Below, piece by piece: positions 22,516-33,959 of a DNA stretch of 64,000 bases. Where the stretch lies: contig NW_006768795.1 in NCBI RefSeq assembly GCF_000204055.1, positions 425,971-489,970 of the forward strand, given 5' to 3'. The stretch's first letter is position 1. Each line of letters starts with the position of its first letter. Made by a program: the position numbers and the translations under genes. This DNA is from Melampsora larici-populina 98AG31 (taxonomy: Eukaryota > Basidiomycota > Pucciniomycetes > Pucciniales > Melampsoraceae). Under the pieces are notes generated by a model. That model was given only the letters and a program-made list of their open reading frames with translations. It had not been told where the DNA came from and did not search any database.

Positions 22516-22917
22516 ATGTCATCCACTTCAACTTTACGATTACGACCAGCTCCTCAAGCTGAGATCTCCCGAAAGACTACATGGACACACTGTGTAGCAA
22601 AATGTCGTCTTGAAAGGGAACAACCAGATTTCGCTCGCAGTCAACTACAAACAATCGCAGTATATTATAATCATGAACAAAACCTTAAACTCTTGCAAAG
22701 GATCGACCCGTTCAGTTCGAGAGGAAGAAAACTGAGCAAATCTCAAATATTGACACCGCGACAAATACTCTCCCGACCTTACTTCAATCAAGAGTTGTAT
22801 CATGAATATTGTCAAAGGAAGCCATCCAAGAAGTTGTCTCGAGAAATCCGCACCAGAGAGAGGGAAACCCAAGATTTATCCCAATACATTCCATCATCTG
22901 ATTTAAGTCTTTATTGA
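22516..22917 (+). CDS. Hypothetical protein, 133 aa
   Basis: Open frame starting MSSTSTLRLRPAPQAEIS and ending in a stop at 22915-22917. The product is basic and hydrophilic, with many Arg, Gln and Ser residues (CRLEREQPDFARSQ, EIRTRERETQ), and has no signal peptide, membrane segment or recognised domain. Its last codons overlap the start of the pyruvate carboxylase remnant in another frame. It could be a chance frame or part of a degraded gene; nothing else supports it. Confidence 0.3.
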   Translation: MSSTSTLRLRPAPQAEISRKTTWTHCVAKCRLEREQPDFARSQLQTIAVYYNHEQNLKLLQRIDPFSSRGRKLSKSQILTPRQILSRPYFNQELYHEYCQRKPSKKLSREIRTRERETQDLSQYIPSSDLSLY

Positions 22918-23766
22918 GCGTTTCCTAGACAAATCTCGTCATATCAAAGTACAACTCTTAGGGGATAGCGCTGGAAATGTGATCCATCTTTTCAAACGTG
23001 ATTGCTCGGTTCAACCTCGTCACCAAAAGGTTGTCGAGCTTGCTCCTGCTTTGGACTTGACCGACAAAGTGCGCTCAAAGATCTTGGAGGATGCAAAGAA
23101 GTTAGCATCAGCTGTGAATTACCGTAACGCAGTGACTGCCAAGTTCCTTGTCGATCAGGTGGGCAATACACTAACCTCATGTTTCAAAGCCAACAACTTG
23201 GTCTTGGTACACAATGGGCTGCGGTGAAGAAAGCTTATGTACGTGGTTTCCTGCTCAATCACGCAATTGCTTTGCTGACTTGGCTATCTCACTTCCGGTT
23301 GCTCATAGATTGAAGCCAATCAACTATGTGGTGATATTGTAGAGGTAACCCCTTAATCAAAAGTTGTGGGAGACTTTGCTCAGTTCTTGGTGTCCAACAA
23401 GCTCTCTAAGGCTGATGTCGAAGCCCGAGCCAATAAACTTGACTTCCCTAACTCAGTGGTTGAATTTTCCAACGCTATCTCGGTCAACCTATGGGTGGAT
23501 TCCCAGAGCTGCTATGTAGTCAAATCATTCGTGATAAACCTAGAATTGAGGGTCGTCCGGGTATCAGTATGGCACCACATGATTCTGATAAGACCAGGAA
23601 GGATCTTCAGGAGAAATTTGGAAAGAGTATCACCTTAACGGTTCGTTGTCTTTTTCAGACTTGATAATGAATCACAATTCCTGCAAATGCCAATTGACTT
23701 TTTGACGCCTTTTATAGGACGTTCTCTCTTATTGCATGTACCCCAAAGTGTATGAAGCACAGCTAC
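22910..23766 (+). pseudogene. Pyruvate carboxylase remnant with internal deletion
   Basis: Pyruvate carboxylase makes oxaloacetate from pyruvate. Biotin-carboxylase segments are clear first (IERFLDKSRHIKVQLLGD, VIHLFKRDCSVQ, RHQKVVELAPALDL, NYRNAVTAKFLVDQ). The sequence then jumps to the C-terminal carboxyltransferase and linker region ([74 protein letters not shown]). A large middle part is therefore missing. An intron is retained between KKAY and IEAN, so this is a DNA-level copy and not a processed one. Lesions include TAA at 23354-23356 where a Ser codon is expected and a one-base loss near 23468 that shifts the frame. An intact copy presumably lies elsewhere in the genome. Confidence 0.75.
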
Positions 23767-24188
23767 TGCTTCATACTGTTCTGAACTTCAATACCTTGCT
23801 TCACCTGTGACTACTCATGTTCAAAGTGCCAAAACTCATAATCAATCCGTGAATTCACTGAAGAAGAACAAAATGGAGATAGCAAGATGATAATGGATTT
23901 GGAAATGGGCTTCATGATCCGTCTGTAGATGAAGACACTGGTTCACCTCAAGTTTAAGATGATTTTCTGTTTTTTTTTTTCAATTTTCTTGTTTTTTTGT
24001 TTTTTTCTCAATTTATTTGTTAGGCTTTGTTCTAAGTGTAATTACTATTTCCTTTCTCATTTGTATTCTTTCCAGTCTTCCTGTAATATACTATATGTAG
24101 CAAGAATGCTATAGATGTGAGATGCCTGAGCCACAACAATAAATTTGTGTCTAATGAAACATGACTGGAATAAGGTGAACCTGAACAG
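23767..24188. other. No gene seen
   Basis: AT-rich sequence with long T runs (23960-24010), possibly the old 3' flank of the pyruvate carboxylase copy. Confidence 0.4.
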
Positions 24189-24385
24189 ATGAGATGGCTC
24201 ACCTGTTCATTAGATGATGGCTCACCTGTTCATTAGATGATGGCTCACCTGGTCATCAGGTGATGGGACACCTGGTCATGGTGTGATTCATCTCACCCAA
24301 TGAACAGGTGTCCCATCAGGTGAGATGACTCACACCATGACCAGGTGAGGCTTCTCACCTAATGACCAGGTGAGCCATCACCTTG
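24189..24385. repeat. Degenerate tandem and inverted repeat (TCACCTGTTCATTAGATGA type)
   Basis: A roughly 22-25 bp unit, GATGGCTCACCTGTTCATTA and variants, is repeated at least three times, and inverted variants follow (CAATGAACAGGTGTCCC, CATGACCAGGTGAGGC). The block can fold into a long imperfect hairpin. Confidence 0.75.
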
Positions 24386-25201
24386 TGATCACATGGCCAT
24401 GTTGGGTGATGGTCACACTGGCTTTCATGTGTAGCCGGTAGATGTGGCATAGTGTGAAGAGCCTAGGATTTATTGGCAGAGGCCAATTTCACCTGATCTT
24501 CATGTGCCGGCCGCCCCGTGGTGTACCTCTGTACAATGGACCAGGTGTGGATCTTTGTTGTTATTATCATTCTCATGAGCTAGATTAGAGTTGACTGAAT
24601 GTTCCGTTGAAACACACTGGCTTTGGGTGACAACTTCAATATCTTGGCTCTCACCAAGGAAACTGTGGGCAGAAGCAAGCCTTGTATTACCATGTCCTGA
24701 CTCAAAAACACACTCCATCTCAAAGTAATACTTGCACTTCTTCAAGATAGGTGCTATATGAAAGACATCGAACTCATCTATCCAAAATCAGGACCTCATC
24801 ATCATTGTGAAATTGAATACTTACCAAGAGCTGTCTTCTCTACACAGAGCCATTCCGGTTCACCATCTCCCCAACCCTTACTTGCCTTCTTTTCACATGT
24901 GGTTTGCCAGGCTTCAGATCCAGTGTGGATATGTATATTGTTAGCATCACACCAAGAGGACTCTAAGCATAAAATCCTCAAGTGAGAGTAAAGGTAAATG
25001 TATTGAGAAGATATTTGGAGTCATGAAAAATCAAATATGAAGTATGAACATACCTTCCTTTGAATAGCACTCACATCTCACCATAAGGTGTCATTCTTGA
25101 TCATGTACTGCTCAATCTCTTCTGCTGATCCTCTCTTTTCTGTTTTATTTGTTTTGAATCTAGTCAATTTTGCTTTGTCTGTGTGCCATTTGAGAAGTAA
25201 G
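24386..25201. other. No gene recognised
   Basis: Short frames on both strands (for example minus 24745-24500) lack any recognised motif or splice-compatible partner. Likely old repeat DNA. Confidence 0.35.
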
Positions 25202-25682
25202 TGTGTCAAAGATTTTCCTTGAGGGAACCGACGAGGCACGAGTTGGTTACTAAGCCCATGGGGACTTAGCGGGGCTAGAGAGATGAGGACCGAGTCCCGA
25301 GAGCGGAATTACGAGAGATAGGATCTACCGCTCTCAGAGAGATAAGTTGAGAACTTAAACAAACAAACCTCAATCTCTCAGCTTCCCAAAACATCATTCT
25401 TAGTCAAAGAATTAGAACTTTGGAGTTTATACATTATTTAGACCATCCCACCCACCCTACATAGAATAGAACACCCTCCCACCGACCCAATGGTGTGAAA
25501 CCTACCTTTCAGCCCTTGGTTCTACAGAACCAAAAGAGGGCCGGGAGGTAGGGCTCCGCCACTACCCCCAAACTAAGATCCTCTGACTAATAGGCGAAGT
25601 AAGAGGATCTTGAGTGGTGTTCTCCTAGAAGTTAATCTCAAGCAAGAGATTAACAGAACTAAGAAATTCAACAGTGTTAACA
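25202..25682 (-). repeat. Possible LTR (solo or partial)
   Basis: The segment runs TGTGTC...GTTAACA, so on either strand it starts TGT and ends ACA. It contains GC-rich blocks of promoter or leader style (25240-25320, 25530-25570). No flanking direct repeat, primer-binding site or second copy is visible, so this is only a suggestion. Confidence 0.3.
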
Positions 25683-25971
25683 TCTCAATCAGCTAACTGA
25701 GGAATGGGCTCCTCAATATTATCATGAGCCCATTGAATAGTAGTGTTTTGCAATTTGTTTTCTTCAGACAACTCATTATCATGTACAGTCCCCTCCAAGT
25801 GGTTTATGTAACCATTCAAGTTCTGCAGTGGCGGGGGCGGGGCCGGGGCCGGGGCCTGTCGCAAACCCAATGATCACAAATCCTAGGCGCGGGACGTGTT
25901 CAGTCTTGTTGGTCTTCTCAAGGGATCTGTTTGGTATGGTGGCCATGGACGGCCAAATCGGACAAAACATC

Positions 25972-26630
25972 AAATATGCAAAAATGTTGATGAAACACCC
26001 TTTGAAAGCCCCATGGAGCATGTCCCAAGCTCAAGTCCGCTGTGCCGGACAGCACTCTGCCTGTGTTTGCACCCTAGTCCCCAAGAACTATGCTCAGCAT
26101 ACTATTACGGCTTCTGAGATCTACAATCTATATGTATCACATCCTTTCTTCAGATCCTGATCAGCCCATAGCCAAGATGAATGGCAATTTTAGATCATTG
26201 TAGATATTTACATACTATCATATCCCATCCCAATAAACAAAGATCAATCTTTAAGCAATTTACATTAGAAGTCCTGAGTTGAGACAAATCAATTGTTTGT
26301 CAACAAAAATCATTGCCTCAAATCACAATGTTGTATTTACTGGACAACTGATAAATGGTGATGTCTTTGGAAGACACTATCACATATTCTGGAACATCAC
26401 AGCTCTTCAAATCCAACGTGTGTAGGTCATGAGCAAAACAACTCCAATTCTTATGAAAGCAAATTATTGTGAGAAGAAAGACAAACAAAGAAACAATATC
26501 GAGCAAGCAAGACCAAGGCCCAAGTCGTGTGATCCTTATGATTGGGCCAACGGACTTGAGCTTGGGATATGCTCAACATGGCTTTCAAGGGGGGTGTTTC
26601 AGGGTGTTTCATCAAGATTTTTGCATATTT
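25972..26630. repeat. Long inverted repeat pair (foldback)
   Basis: 25972-26039 and 26551-26630 are reverse complements with small indels; shared words are ATATGCAAAAAT, TTGATGAAACACCC and CCCAAGCTCAAGTCCG. The right copy carries a short internal duplication of GTGTTTC. The sequence between them is AT-rich with no gene. This looks like a large non-autonomous DNA element whose ends I could not fix. Confidence 0.6.
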
Positions 26631-27239
26631 CAGAAGGGGTTTGTCACGGTGCAGCAAGGCACAGGTTGTCTACGGAAAACGGGCCTGGGCCCTGAATGTG
26701 ATTTCCCCAAAAAACACACAACAAATAAGCCTAGAGAGAATAGGAAGAAAGACAACACATGAGGGCGGATTATTACTATTTCTACATTTTGTTGTTGAGG
26801 GTGCAGGAGGATGGGCTATAAAAAATTGTTTGATAAAGAAGGTTTGAAAACTAGTGTTGTGAATGAACTACAGTATGGAATTGTATAGAAGAAGGTAGAA
26901 GGTGTAACTTTGACTAGACTGTATTCAGAGGAATATGAAGGAACTGATAGGAGGAAACAATTTTTTGTAACTTTTCTGGGACAAACGGAGTGAACTAAAC
27001 AACAATATGAGGAAACATTTTCCAAACCCCCATCCAAGCTGTGGTTCAAATCATAACGGACTTCTTTTGTGAGTGGCAGCACGACTCTGTTTTCCCAACA
27101 TGAAGCCAAATGCACCTCTTGCTGGATTGGCTCCTGACTTCACCCATTCTCCTTAGCCAACTCCTTGAGCCAACTTCCAAATGTTTCGTCCAATTTGGCT
27201 GTCCACAGCCACCGTAGTTTGGCCAGATTGCAACTTGTA

Positions 27240-27305
27240 TCCAGCATTCAAAATTTCTGGCCACAAGCCTGGGCAGGCACATGGCCGGATTTCAACTTTG
27301 TATGT
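27240..27305. repeat. Relic end of the TACGGGATACAAAG element family
   Basis: The run GGCACATGGCCGGATTTCAACTTTGTATGTATGTATCCCC resembles the right end of the MITE at 19475-19645 with a short GTAT expansion. No matching left end was found. Positions are approximate. Confidence 0.35.
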
Positions 27306-27363
27306 ATGTATCCCCTACATCTTCACATCTCTCAATCATCCAAATCATTCAAAGAGCGCATTA

Positions 27364-27515
27364 GTGGCTCTGTTGACCCAGTTACAGAAAACCCAGTTGA
27401 CCCAGTTGACTCTTTGGCTGGGAGCTGTCAACAAATGTCAAGTTGATACACAAAGTTACCACCAAAAAGCAACTGGGTGAACTGGTTTTTAACCAGGTCT
27501 ACTTTGAGAGCCACT
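27364..27515. mobile_element. MITE with TA target duplication
   Basis: The ends are GTGGCTCT and AGAGCCAC with TA on both sides (27362-27363, 27516-27517). The core (TTTGGCTGGGAGCTGTCAAC, ATACACAAAGTTACCACCAA, AAGCAACTGGGTG) is shared with the element at 59313-59448, so it is one family. The TA duplication suggests a Tc1/mariner-like mobiliser. Confidence 0.7.
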
Positions 27516-27868
27516 ATTGCTTCTATACATCCACTCAAAAAAACACAACAGTGTTGGTTTGAACAATACAATTGGACTTGTGTGTAACTCTAAAAAGTTG
27601 ATCTCATTAGCACATAAAGCCCAAAGTGTACTAATTCTAAATTCAATCAGTATCAAAATTTCAAAAAAAAATAAAAAAGAATACAATCAAGTGGAAAAGG
27701 AGAAGAGTCACAAAACCATGCATCAAAGATGAAATCCTATGAAAGCCTTATTTTTTTCAATCTCTACAAAAACAGACGTATTAGACTAACCAGAAAAAAA
27801 ACAGACATCGAGTTTGAATTAGACTAACATTATCAAATCTTCTAAACCGAACTCGAGTCTTGAATTTC

Positions 27869-28365
27869 TTAAGATTTGATGGGTTTAGAAGTAGCTGATC
27901 CATTTGAAGCCGAATTCTTAGGTAACCATTTCACAGGGTTTCGATTATAACAAGGCCAAGGAGGAACAACAACCTTTAAGAAACCCCAAAAGATCCAAAA
28001 ACCAAGAAAACCTCATAAGTCAAAACCGCTATGTGAAACCATTTTAAAAGAAAAGTCTTACAAGTAATGCAATCACCACTCCTACTGCATAAACCCCAAA
28101 AGTGATCATCATGGATTGACCTATATAACCCAAACCGAAAGCAATCACCTATATCCATTCATTCATAACCCCAAAAGATCAACGTTTACTTTAATTTTCA
28201 TATCGGTTTCAACCTTATTGCGGTTGAATGACTTACAGCAAATGAAAGAATAATGATTTGATTCCATTTCTCAGCTAATCTTTGTCCTTCAAAATCAATT
28301 TTACCTTCGAGTTTGGATTTCAATTGGTCTACATATCCATCTATTGTTTTAGTAAGTGAATCCAT
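27869..28365 (-). CDS. SPC1: Signal peptidase complex subunit 1 (SPC12 family)
   Basis: Small ER membrane subunit of the signal peptidase complex, which cleaves signal peptides from secretory proteins. Exons 28365-28237, 28148-28062 and 27973-27869 with GT-AG, phase-0 introns give 106 aa, near the family's usual length. Family hallmarks are the cytosolic start with KIDFEGQRLAEKWNQII, two hydrophobic segments (about residues 36-50 and 56-75, including VIAFGLGYIGQSMMITFG) and the conserved VPPWPCYNRNPVKWLP after the second segment. The tail is short and ends PIKS. It is divergent from ARP10 across a 480 bp gap. The long plus/minus frames over exon 2 are in the wrong frame. Confidence 0.9.
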
Positions 28366-28845
28366 CTTTGATTATTGTTTGTTTATTTATTTTGAGAATG
28401 TGATCGGGTTTGTTGAATGATGATCCTGGTTTCTGAAGATGAAGATGAATGAGATTGGATGATGAAGTGTGGTGTCACTTCAGTGTGAATTGATTTGGAA
28501 GTTTGGTTTCTATTTCGACTTCGTGGAATGTTATCTTCTTATAAGCAATTATCCTACAACCGGGGTTTCAGGCAGCTTTGTGTCCAATACCTAGTTTCTG
28601 ACATCACTAAGGTCAGCGCTTCAAGCTAGGTGTGCCCCGTGTCCGCTGCCAGATCCGTAACCCTATCCGGTACTTCTAAAACTTAGAACGCGTCCACAAT
28701 TTGTCTCAACATTCTGACCAAGAGTTCTCAATGAAAATTGTAAGTCTGAGTTTGATTTCTAAATTTATAATGGTGATATAAAGAGACTGACAATCTGATA
28801 TGTTGATATTTCCTAGTTACAGACTCTTCATCTCGATAGTGTAAA
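28366..28845. promoter_or_regulatory. Shared upstream region of SPC1 and ARP10
   Basis: 480 bp between two divergent starts, with no gene inside. It must contain both promoters; no clear TATA box or known site was recognised. Confidence 0.5.
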
Positions 28846-30703
28846 ATGAGTACACCCACTCAAGCACTTTCACCGATTCGTTCATTCAATAGAACTCCAT
28901 TACAATCTCGTCAATTATCAGGTTCAACTTCAAATCTCAATCCAAATCCAATCCCACCAGGTCCTTCACCAGCCTATACGACCAATCTAAGATCACGTCA
29001 TGCATTATATGGTACAGATGATAGAGTCGTATTAGATTTAGGTTCGAAAGTATGGAAAGCTGGTTTCTCATCTGAAACTAAACCCAGAATCGTGATCTCA
29101 ACTCAACAACTTTGTTCATGTGAATCTCTATGGAACTTATCTTCTTCTTCTTCTTCTTCCTCTAATTCTAATTCAAATTCAGTTAAAGTTTCTCAAGATC
29201 TCATTTTATTGGGTTTAAGAAAATTGTTTTTTGATCATTTGATGGTTGATCCTAAAATGAGAAAAGTTTTGTTAATCGAATCAGCTTTGATTCCTATTGA
29301 AGTTAGATCTCAAATTTCTTTAGTTCTTTTTGAATATTTACATGTTCCTTCGATTTCGTTTACTCCTTCTTCTGTTTTGGTTTTACTTGCCACTGGTACT
29401 GTCACGGGATTAGTGATTGACGTAGGTCATCTTGAAACTTCTGCTTTACCTGTGAGTCTTTTTCTTTGGATACTTGATCATATTTTCTTCATCTAATCAA
29501 ACACACACAGGCTAATCAAATTGATTTGTGAGCAAACAGGTATATTTATCACGCCCATTGTTTCCACTTGTAAGATCAACCACAAGAGCAAGTTCAAGAT
29601 TAAATTCACGTTTGAAAGCTCTTCTTTTAAGATTTGCACCATTCATACCGATTCCAAAATTCGGTCAATCTTCAAATTCATCTAGTACGGCCATCATCGA
29701 TCGAAAGATTCCAGTCCCACGTGAATTTTTAACATCAGAAGTGATAGAAGATATCAAGACTAGATTATTATTTGTTTCAAAGGATCCATTAAGACCTTTA
29801 AGCACTTCAACTGAACTTCTTGAGACTCATGTGGCTACGAATTCACCTACTACTATTAATCCGAATGATTCGATTCATGAGTATTCAGAAGAAACTGATA
29901 CAGTTTTACTTGATTCTTTAGAACGACATTATAAACATTCAACTTCACCGGAAACTATTGATATCACATATAAATTACCAACGATACAAACTTCTACAAG
30001 TAATCCAAGAGCTCCGTGTATGGGAGTGATTAAAATTCCAGGATGGATAAGAGAAAGAGCAGCCGAGATCTTATTCACCAATAGTCATCATCATCAAATC
30101 CATCAAATATTAGAAGAAGAAGAAGAAAGTTTAAGTATTACAGAAGTGGTTTTAGAGTGTTTGGCCAATCTTCCGATCGATTTACGTAAACCTTTAGTAT
30201 CTAATTTAGTTATTGCTGGTGGTGGTGCCATGATTCCTGGGTTTATTCCAAGACTTAAAACTGAATTGATTCAACTCTTGGAATCTTCTCAATTGCAACC
30301 TCAAACTTCAAATGATTCAAAACCATCTAAATCCAAAAGAGGTACCCCGAAATATAATTCGATTAGTTCATTATCAACATCGATTCATATCTTAAACGAT
30401 CCTCACCTAACTTCAAGAATCCCACCTTTATCACTCACCAGACCAGCTTCATTTCAACCTCATCTTTTATCTTGGATCGGTGGTTCATTAGCTGGTTCCA
30501 TGAGAATTGGTGGTCAAGAAGTTATAAGAGAACATTGGGATTCGGTGATTGAAGCTTCCTTAGTTTCACAGGAATTTGCTATTGAGGATCGAAATCTGGA
30601 AGAGATTGAAGAAGATGGTGAAGAAGAAGATTGGGAAAGGAGGTTGGTTGGCTTGAGAATCGCTTGTGGGATCTTACCCGATTGGACTAAGATTATGTCT
30701 TGA
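28846..30703 (+). CDS. ARP10: Actin-related protein 10 (dynactin pointed-end subunit)
   Basis: Arp10/Arp11 (ACTR10) caps the pointed end of the Arp1 filament in dynactin, the dynein cofactor. Exons 28846-29451 and 29540-30703, one 88 bp phase-0 intron, 589 aa. After a Ser/Pro-rich N-terminus of about 55 residues come actin-fold segments: VVLDLGSKVWKAGFSSETKP (about 62-81), TVTGLVIDVGHLETSALPVY across the junction, SRPLFPLVRSTTRASSRLNS, and near the C-terminus LVSNLVIAGGGAMIPGFIPR and LLSWIGGSLAGSM. Insertions rich in Ser and Asn (SSSSSSSSNSNSNS) and an acidic C-terminus (EEIEEDGEEEDWE) make it longer than animal homologues, as in other fungi. Weak conservation of the nucleotide pocket is normal for this family, so confusion with another divergent Arp is possible but unlikely. 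Confidence 0.85.
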
Positions 30704-31187
30704 AGATTATGTGATTTCTTAAAGGATTGGTATATAGTTCATAATTATATGACATTTGGATCATGGTTTGTTTTGGTAGGACATATTTTTTTGGTGGGGA
30801 TGTTTTATTAGGATCTTATTATGATACTTGGAGTTTATCTCTCAAAGTGGTGTAGAGCTTAAATAATGAAAAACTTGTAATGGTAATAAAATAGATCTTT
30901 GGTTTATGATCAAAAGTTTACATTGTTCTTCTGAATTTGATGAAGGTTCAAAGGAGATGATTCTTTTGAAGAACTTCAGTAGTCTGACTTTCTAAGATGT
31001 ACAGATTCTCATAGAAATCAAAGTTTTCATCAAAATTGAAGTCCATATGATTGATTTTAGAACATTTTACAACCAAAGAAAGAAAGAAAGAAAATCTGTA
31101 TACATTTGTCATAGATAAAAACAAGTTAAGTCAAGTTTTGATATCTTGATATTTTGATTTTGAAAGAAAGGGTTTTATGAAATTCTT

Positions 31188-32025
31188 TTAACACCTTTCA
31201 GAATTAGTAGCATCAATAATTAAATCAACATTATCTTCAAATTGTAAGTTTGTTGATTGAATTGGAATTTTCATTTGACCGTACTGCCCCCCAAAAGAAA
31301 ACCACAAACATACACATCAGATTTATGTTGTAGTTGGTCTATGTATGTGGATGAATTTGAAGGGAAGATTTTTGGCGGGGTTTTGGAAACTTACACCTCC
31401 AGTACAATTTTGAAAGATTTGTCTTAATGCTTCTTGTGCTCCATCTGTTGTACTAAAAATTGTTAAAAAGATGAGTTTGGAAATGTTTTTTATCTTGACC
31501 AAAAAGTGGGAATTGATTTTTTTGATGACTTACGTTTTGATTTCTTGATCAGTTTCAGCTTTTAATGTGATCTATCAAACAAAACAAAAAAGATACAAAA
31601 GAAACAAAGGTTTGGTAAAAAAAAAGATTTTATGAAGGATATATATAAGGTTTTTTTTGAAAGAGACTTACACCACAATTTCCACATGAGATTTTATAAG
31701 TTTGATCAGGAAATGAAATGGTTTGATTAGGTTCATCTGGATCACCTGAAGCTTTTATATTATTAATCGCTCTATTTCCCCCCACCCGCAAAAAAAACCA
31801 ATAAGTATATGAAGAGGTTCTGTTGTCGAGTGTAGGTAGGTTTGATGAAGGGGTTTGGATTTACCTTGTACATTGAACTAAATCAATCGCGTATGGACCT
31901 CTGATATTACTACAGATTGGAACGTCGGGAGGTGTGGTGCTTTGGTATGATGTTGTGGTAGCTTGAGATTGGTTGATGAGAATTGAAATCGAAATGATCG
32001 TTAAGAGTTTGATTCGGTTGATCAT
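31188..32025 (-). CDS. Small secreted cysteine protein, candidate effector (150 aa, five exons)
   Basis: Exons 32025-31865, 31771-31672, 31571-31534, 31452-31395 and 31283-31188; every intron is GT-AG and the frame joins cleanly. The N-terminus MINRIKLLTIISISILIN followed by QSQA is a typical signal peptide, with cleavage likely after about residue 22. The mature part has six Cys in DVPICSNI, VQCTRA, SCGNCG, FQNCTGG and a terminal C, an even number fitting disulfides. No membrane segment or anchor follows. Conserved-looking words are PYAIDLVQC, PDQTYKISCGNC and AQEALRQIFQNC. I do not recognise a named domain. In a rust, a short, Cys-containing secreted protein is a candidate effector or apoplastic protein; that role is inference. 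The five tiny exons in 840 bp are notable. It is convergent with ARP10. Confidence 0.8.
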
Positions 32026-32475
32026 TTTGATTTGGAATATTCGATTAACGAATCTTTGGAAAGGATTGCTTGCAGAATTTAGCTTAGAGGATTGAGCTCT
32101 GTCTTAATCCCAAATATAAGAGGTAGGAAGGCGTATCACCGCTCCCTTCTGCGAGCAGACGGGGGGATATTGCGACTCCGAGACGTGGGGTGAGAGGGGG
32201 TGAGTAGTACAGCTTGTTTCTAATTTTTTTTCGGTGGCGCTTTTGTTCGCTTAAGACTTTTTTGCCCCCAAGAAGATTTCTTAAACAGTTTTGCAGCTTT
32301 GTTTTGGAAATCTGCATCGCCACAGTGGTCAAGACTGATCAAAGATTGTTTTTACAGGGTTTGTACCCTTTGCATTCTCAAAATTAGCAGAGAACCAAAA
32401 CTTGATCAAAAAGAGAATCAGGTTTTGCACCATGATGCACTTTCAAAAGAAGATCCTTCATACTCAAATTGACTG
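32026..32475. other. Upstream of the secreted-protein gene; no gene seen
   Basis: Contains the presumed promoter. A GC-rich patch at 32140-32210 stands out from the AT-rich surroundings but matches no known RNA gene. Confidence 0.35.
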
Positions 32476-32476
32476 C

Positions 32477-32912
32477 ATCAAGCTATCTATATGCTTAACT
32501 AAGCCCCTCTTGTTTTTTAAATAAAAGTGCATTTTGGCATGATTGCATATTACACTATCTAAATTTTACAACAAAAAGACTAGTTAGCCTTGAAAAAACA
32601 GCTATCTAGTCAAAGCAAAGTGTCTAGTCAAATCAAAGTGATTTGTCAAATGTAAGAAGCATATTGATTCTTTCTTTCTTGAGATTTAAGTACATTTTGT
32701 TTTTTAAATGTCTGTGAATCACATATCTTGGCTTACCACAAGCTCTGTCCAACTTCTTGTGAGGTTGCACAATGTTTAGAGCCCTCAAAATGAGCTTGCA
32801 AGTAAAAGCAAGTGAAAACCCTGCTATGCTCAGGCCAAACCCTGGGTTTTAGTCATAAGCCCCTCTTCAAGAGTGGATGAGGGTGTGTTGGAAGACTTAG
32901 TTAAGCTTGATG
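32477..32912. repeat. Foldback-like repeat
   Basis: GCTTAACTAAG near 32493 is inverted near 32896 (CTTAGTTAAGC), with ATCAAGC outside both. AGCCCCTCTTG also recurs close to each end. Related words occur again near 35630. Ends are approximate. Confidence 0.4.
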
Positions 32913-33959
32913 GATACAGAATTTTTGAAAATGAATGTTGCTCCTGTTGTTCTCAATTATTTTTTCATATCCGCAGTCAATCAATATTTTGCCCGCCTGG
33001 GTTATTCATCCTGATTGGGATCAGAAATTGAGCTCATGCAGCCTCAAGCCTGCTCAAGTGTTGGTATCAAGTGTTGAAGCTGGCTCGAGTCAAGCAATGT
33101 AATTCAACCTCAGGCTACATCATCAGCCATGTCCTCCATGCTTTTCCTACCAGATTGAAAACTACAGATATGAAAAAAAATCAACAATAACAGCTGGAAC
33201 ATTTATTTTTGAAACAGCTGTAGTATTAGATAAGTTATGTGAGTTTAGCTGAGCTCCAAGGACTTCAAAACATACAACTGAAGGATTGAATTTAATTTAC
33301 ACACCCTTAAGCCAAGAATATCAGGATTAAGATTTGCATGGTTAGCCTTGACATTGTATTCCATAAGGATATCATTAAAAAATCTTACCATCAAGAAATG
33401 TCCAATGCTGTTGCCAGGTAGAACAGGGTCTTGATGAGGAAAATATTGGGCAATTTTGTTGAGAGGTTGGCTGGTGTTGGATGTGGCAGCAATTGTGCTG
33501 GTGCCCAAAAGCGAGTTGATTTGTTGAATGTTGTTGACTGCAAGGCTATGTCCACGAGGTGAAGGGGCTGAATTGTGGGGTGTTTCAATTTTGCTGGGTT
33601 TCCAAAGGTCATACTTGTCTTGACAGGGGGCCTTGACAGCTACTTCAACCATGGTTTGGTTGACCTTGCCTTGGAAGCTTTTGTCTCTAAATACTGGATT
33701 GAGCAGGGTGAAAACAAGATTTTTTTTCTTTCTATTCTGTACTTCTCAACTACCCCATACTCTGTATTAGGTATCAAACCTAACTGTGTATGTGATGTTA
33801 CACAACTCCTGCAACTTTTCTTGTCTCATCCAAAATGGACTGTTGAGTACTGTCACAGGCTTTGGGAACACATGTAATACTTAACAATCTTGGACTCAGC
33901 ACAATTGCAAGCATTGCCAGCGCTAAGGACTTGCATGTGCTTCTTCAATATGCTTCAAA

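Noticed and set aside
24189..24385. CRISPR-like array
   Set aside because: The organism is a eukaryote, the units are degenerate and inverted, and no regular unique spacers are present.
25685..25870. C-terminal end of a copia polyprotein next to the LTR-like segment
   Set aside because: No reverse transcriptase or RNase H motif is readable, so the link to a retrotransposon is unsupported.
32084..32332. Possible structured RNA in a GC-rich patch
   Set aside because: No tRNA, 5S or snRNA box pattern could be recognised.
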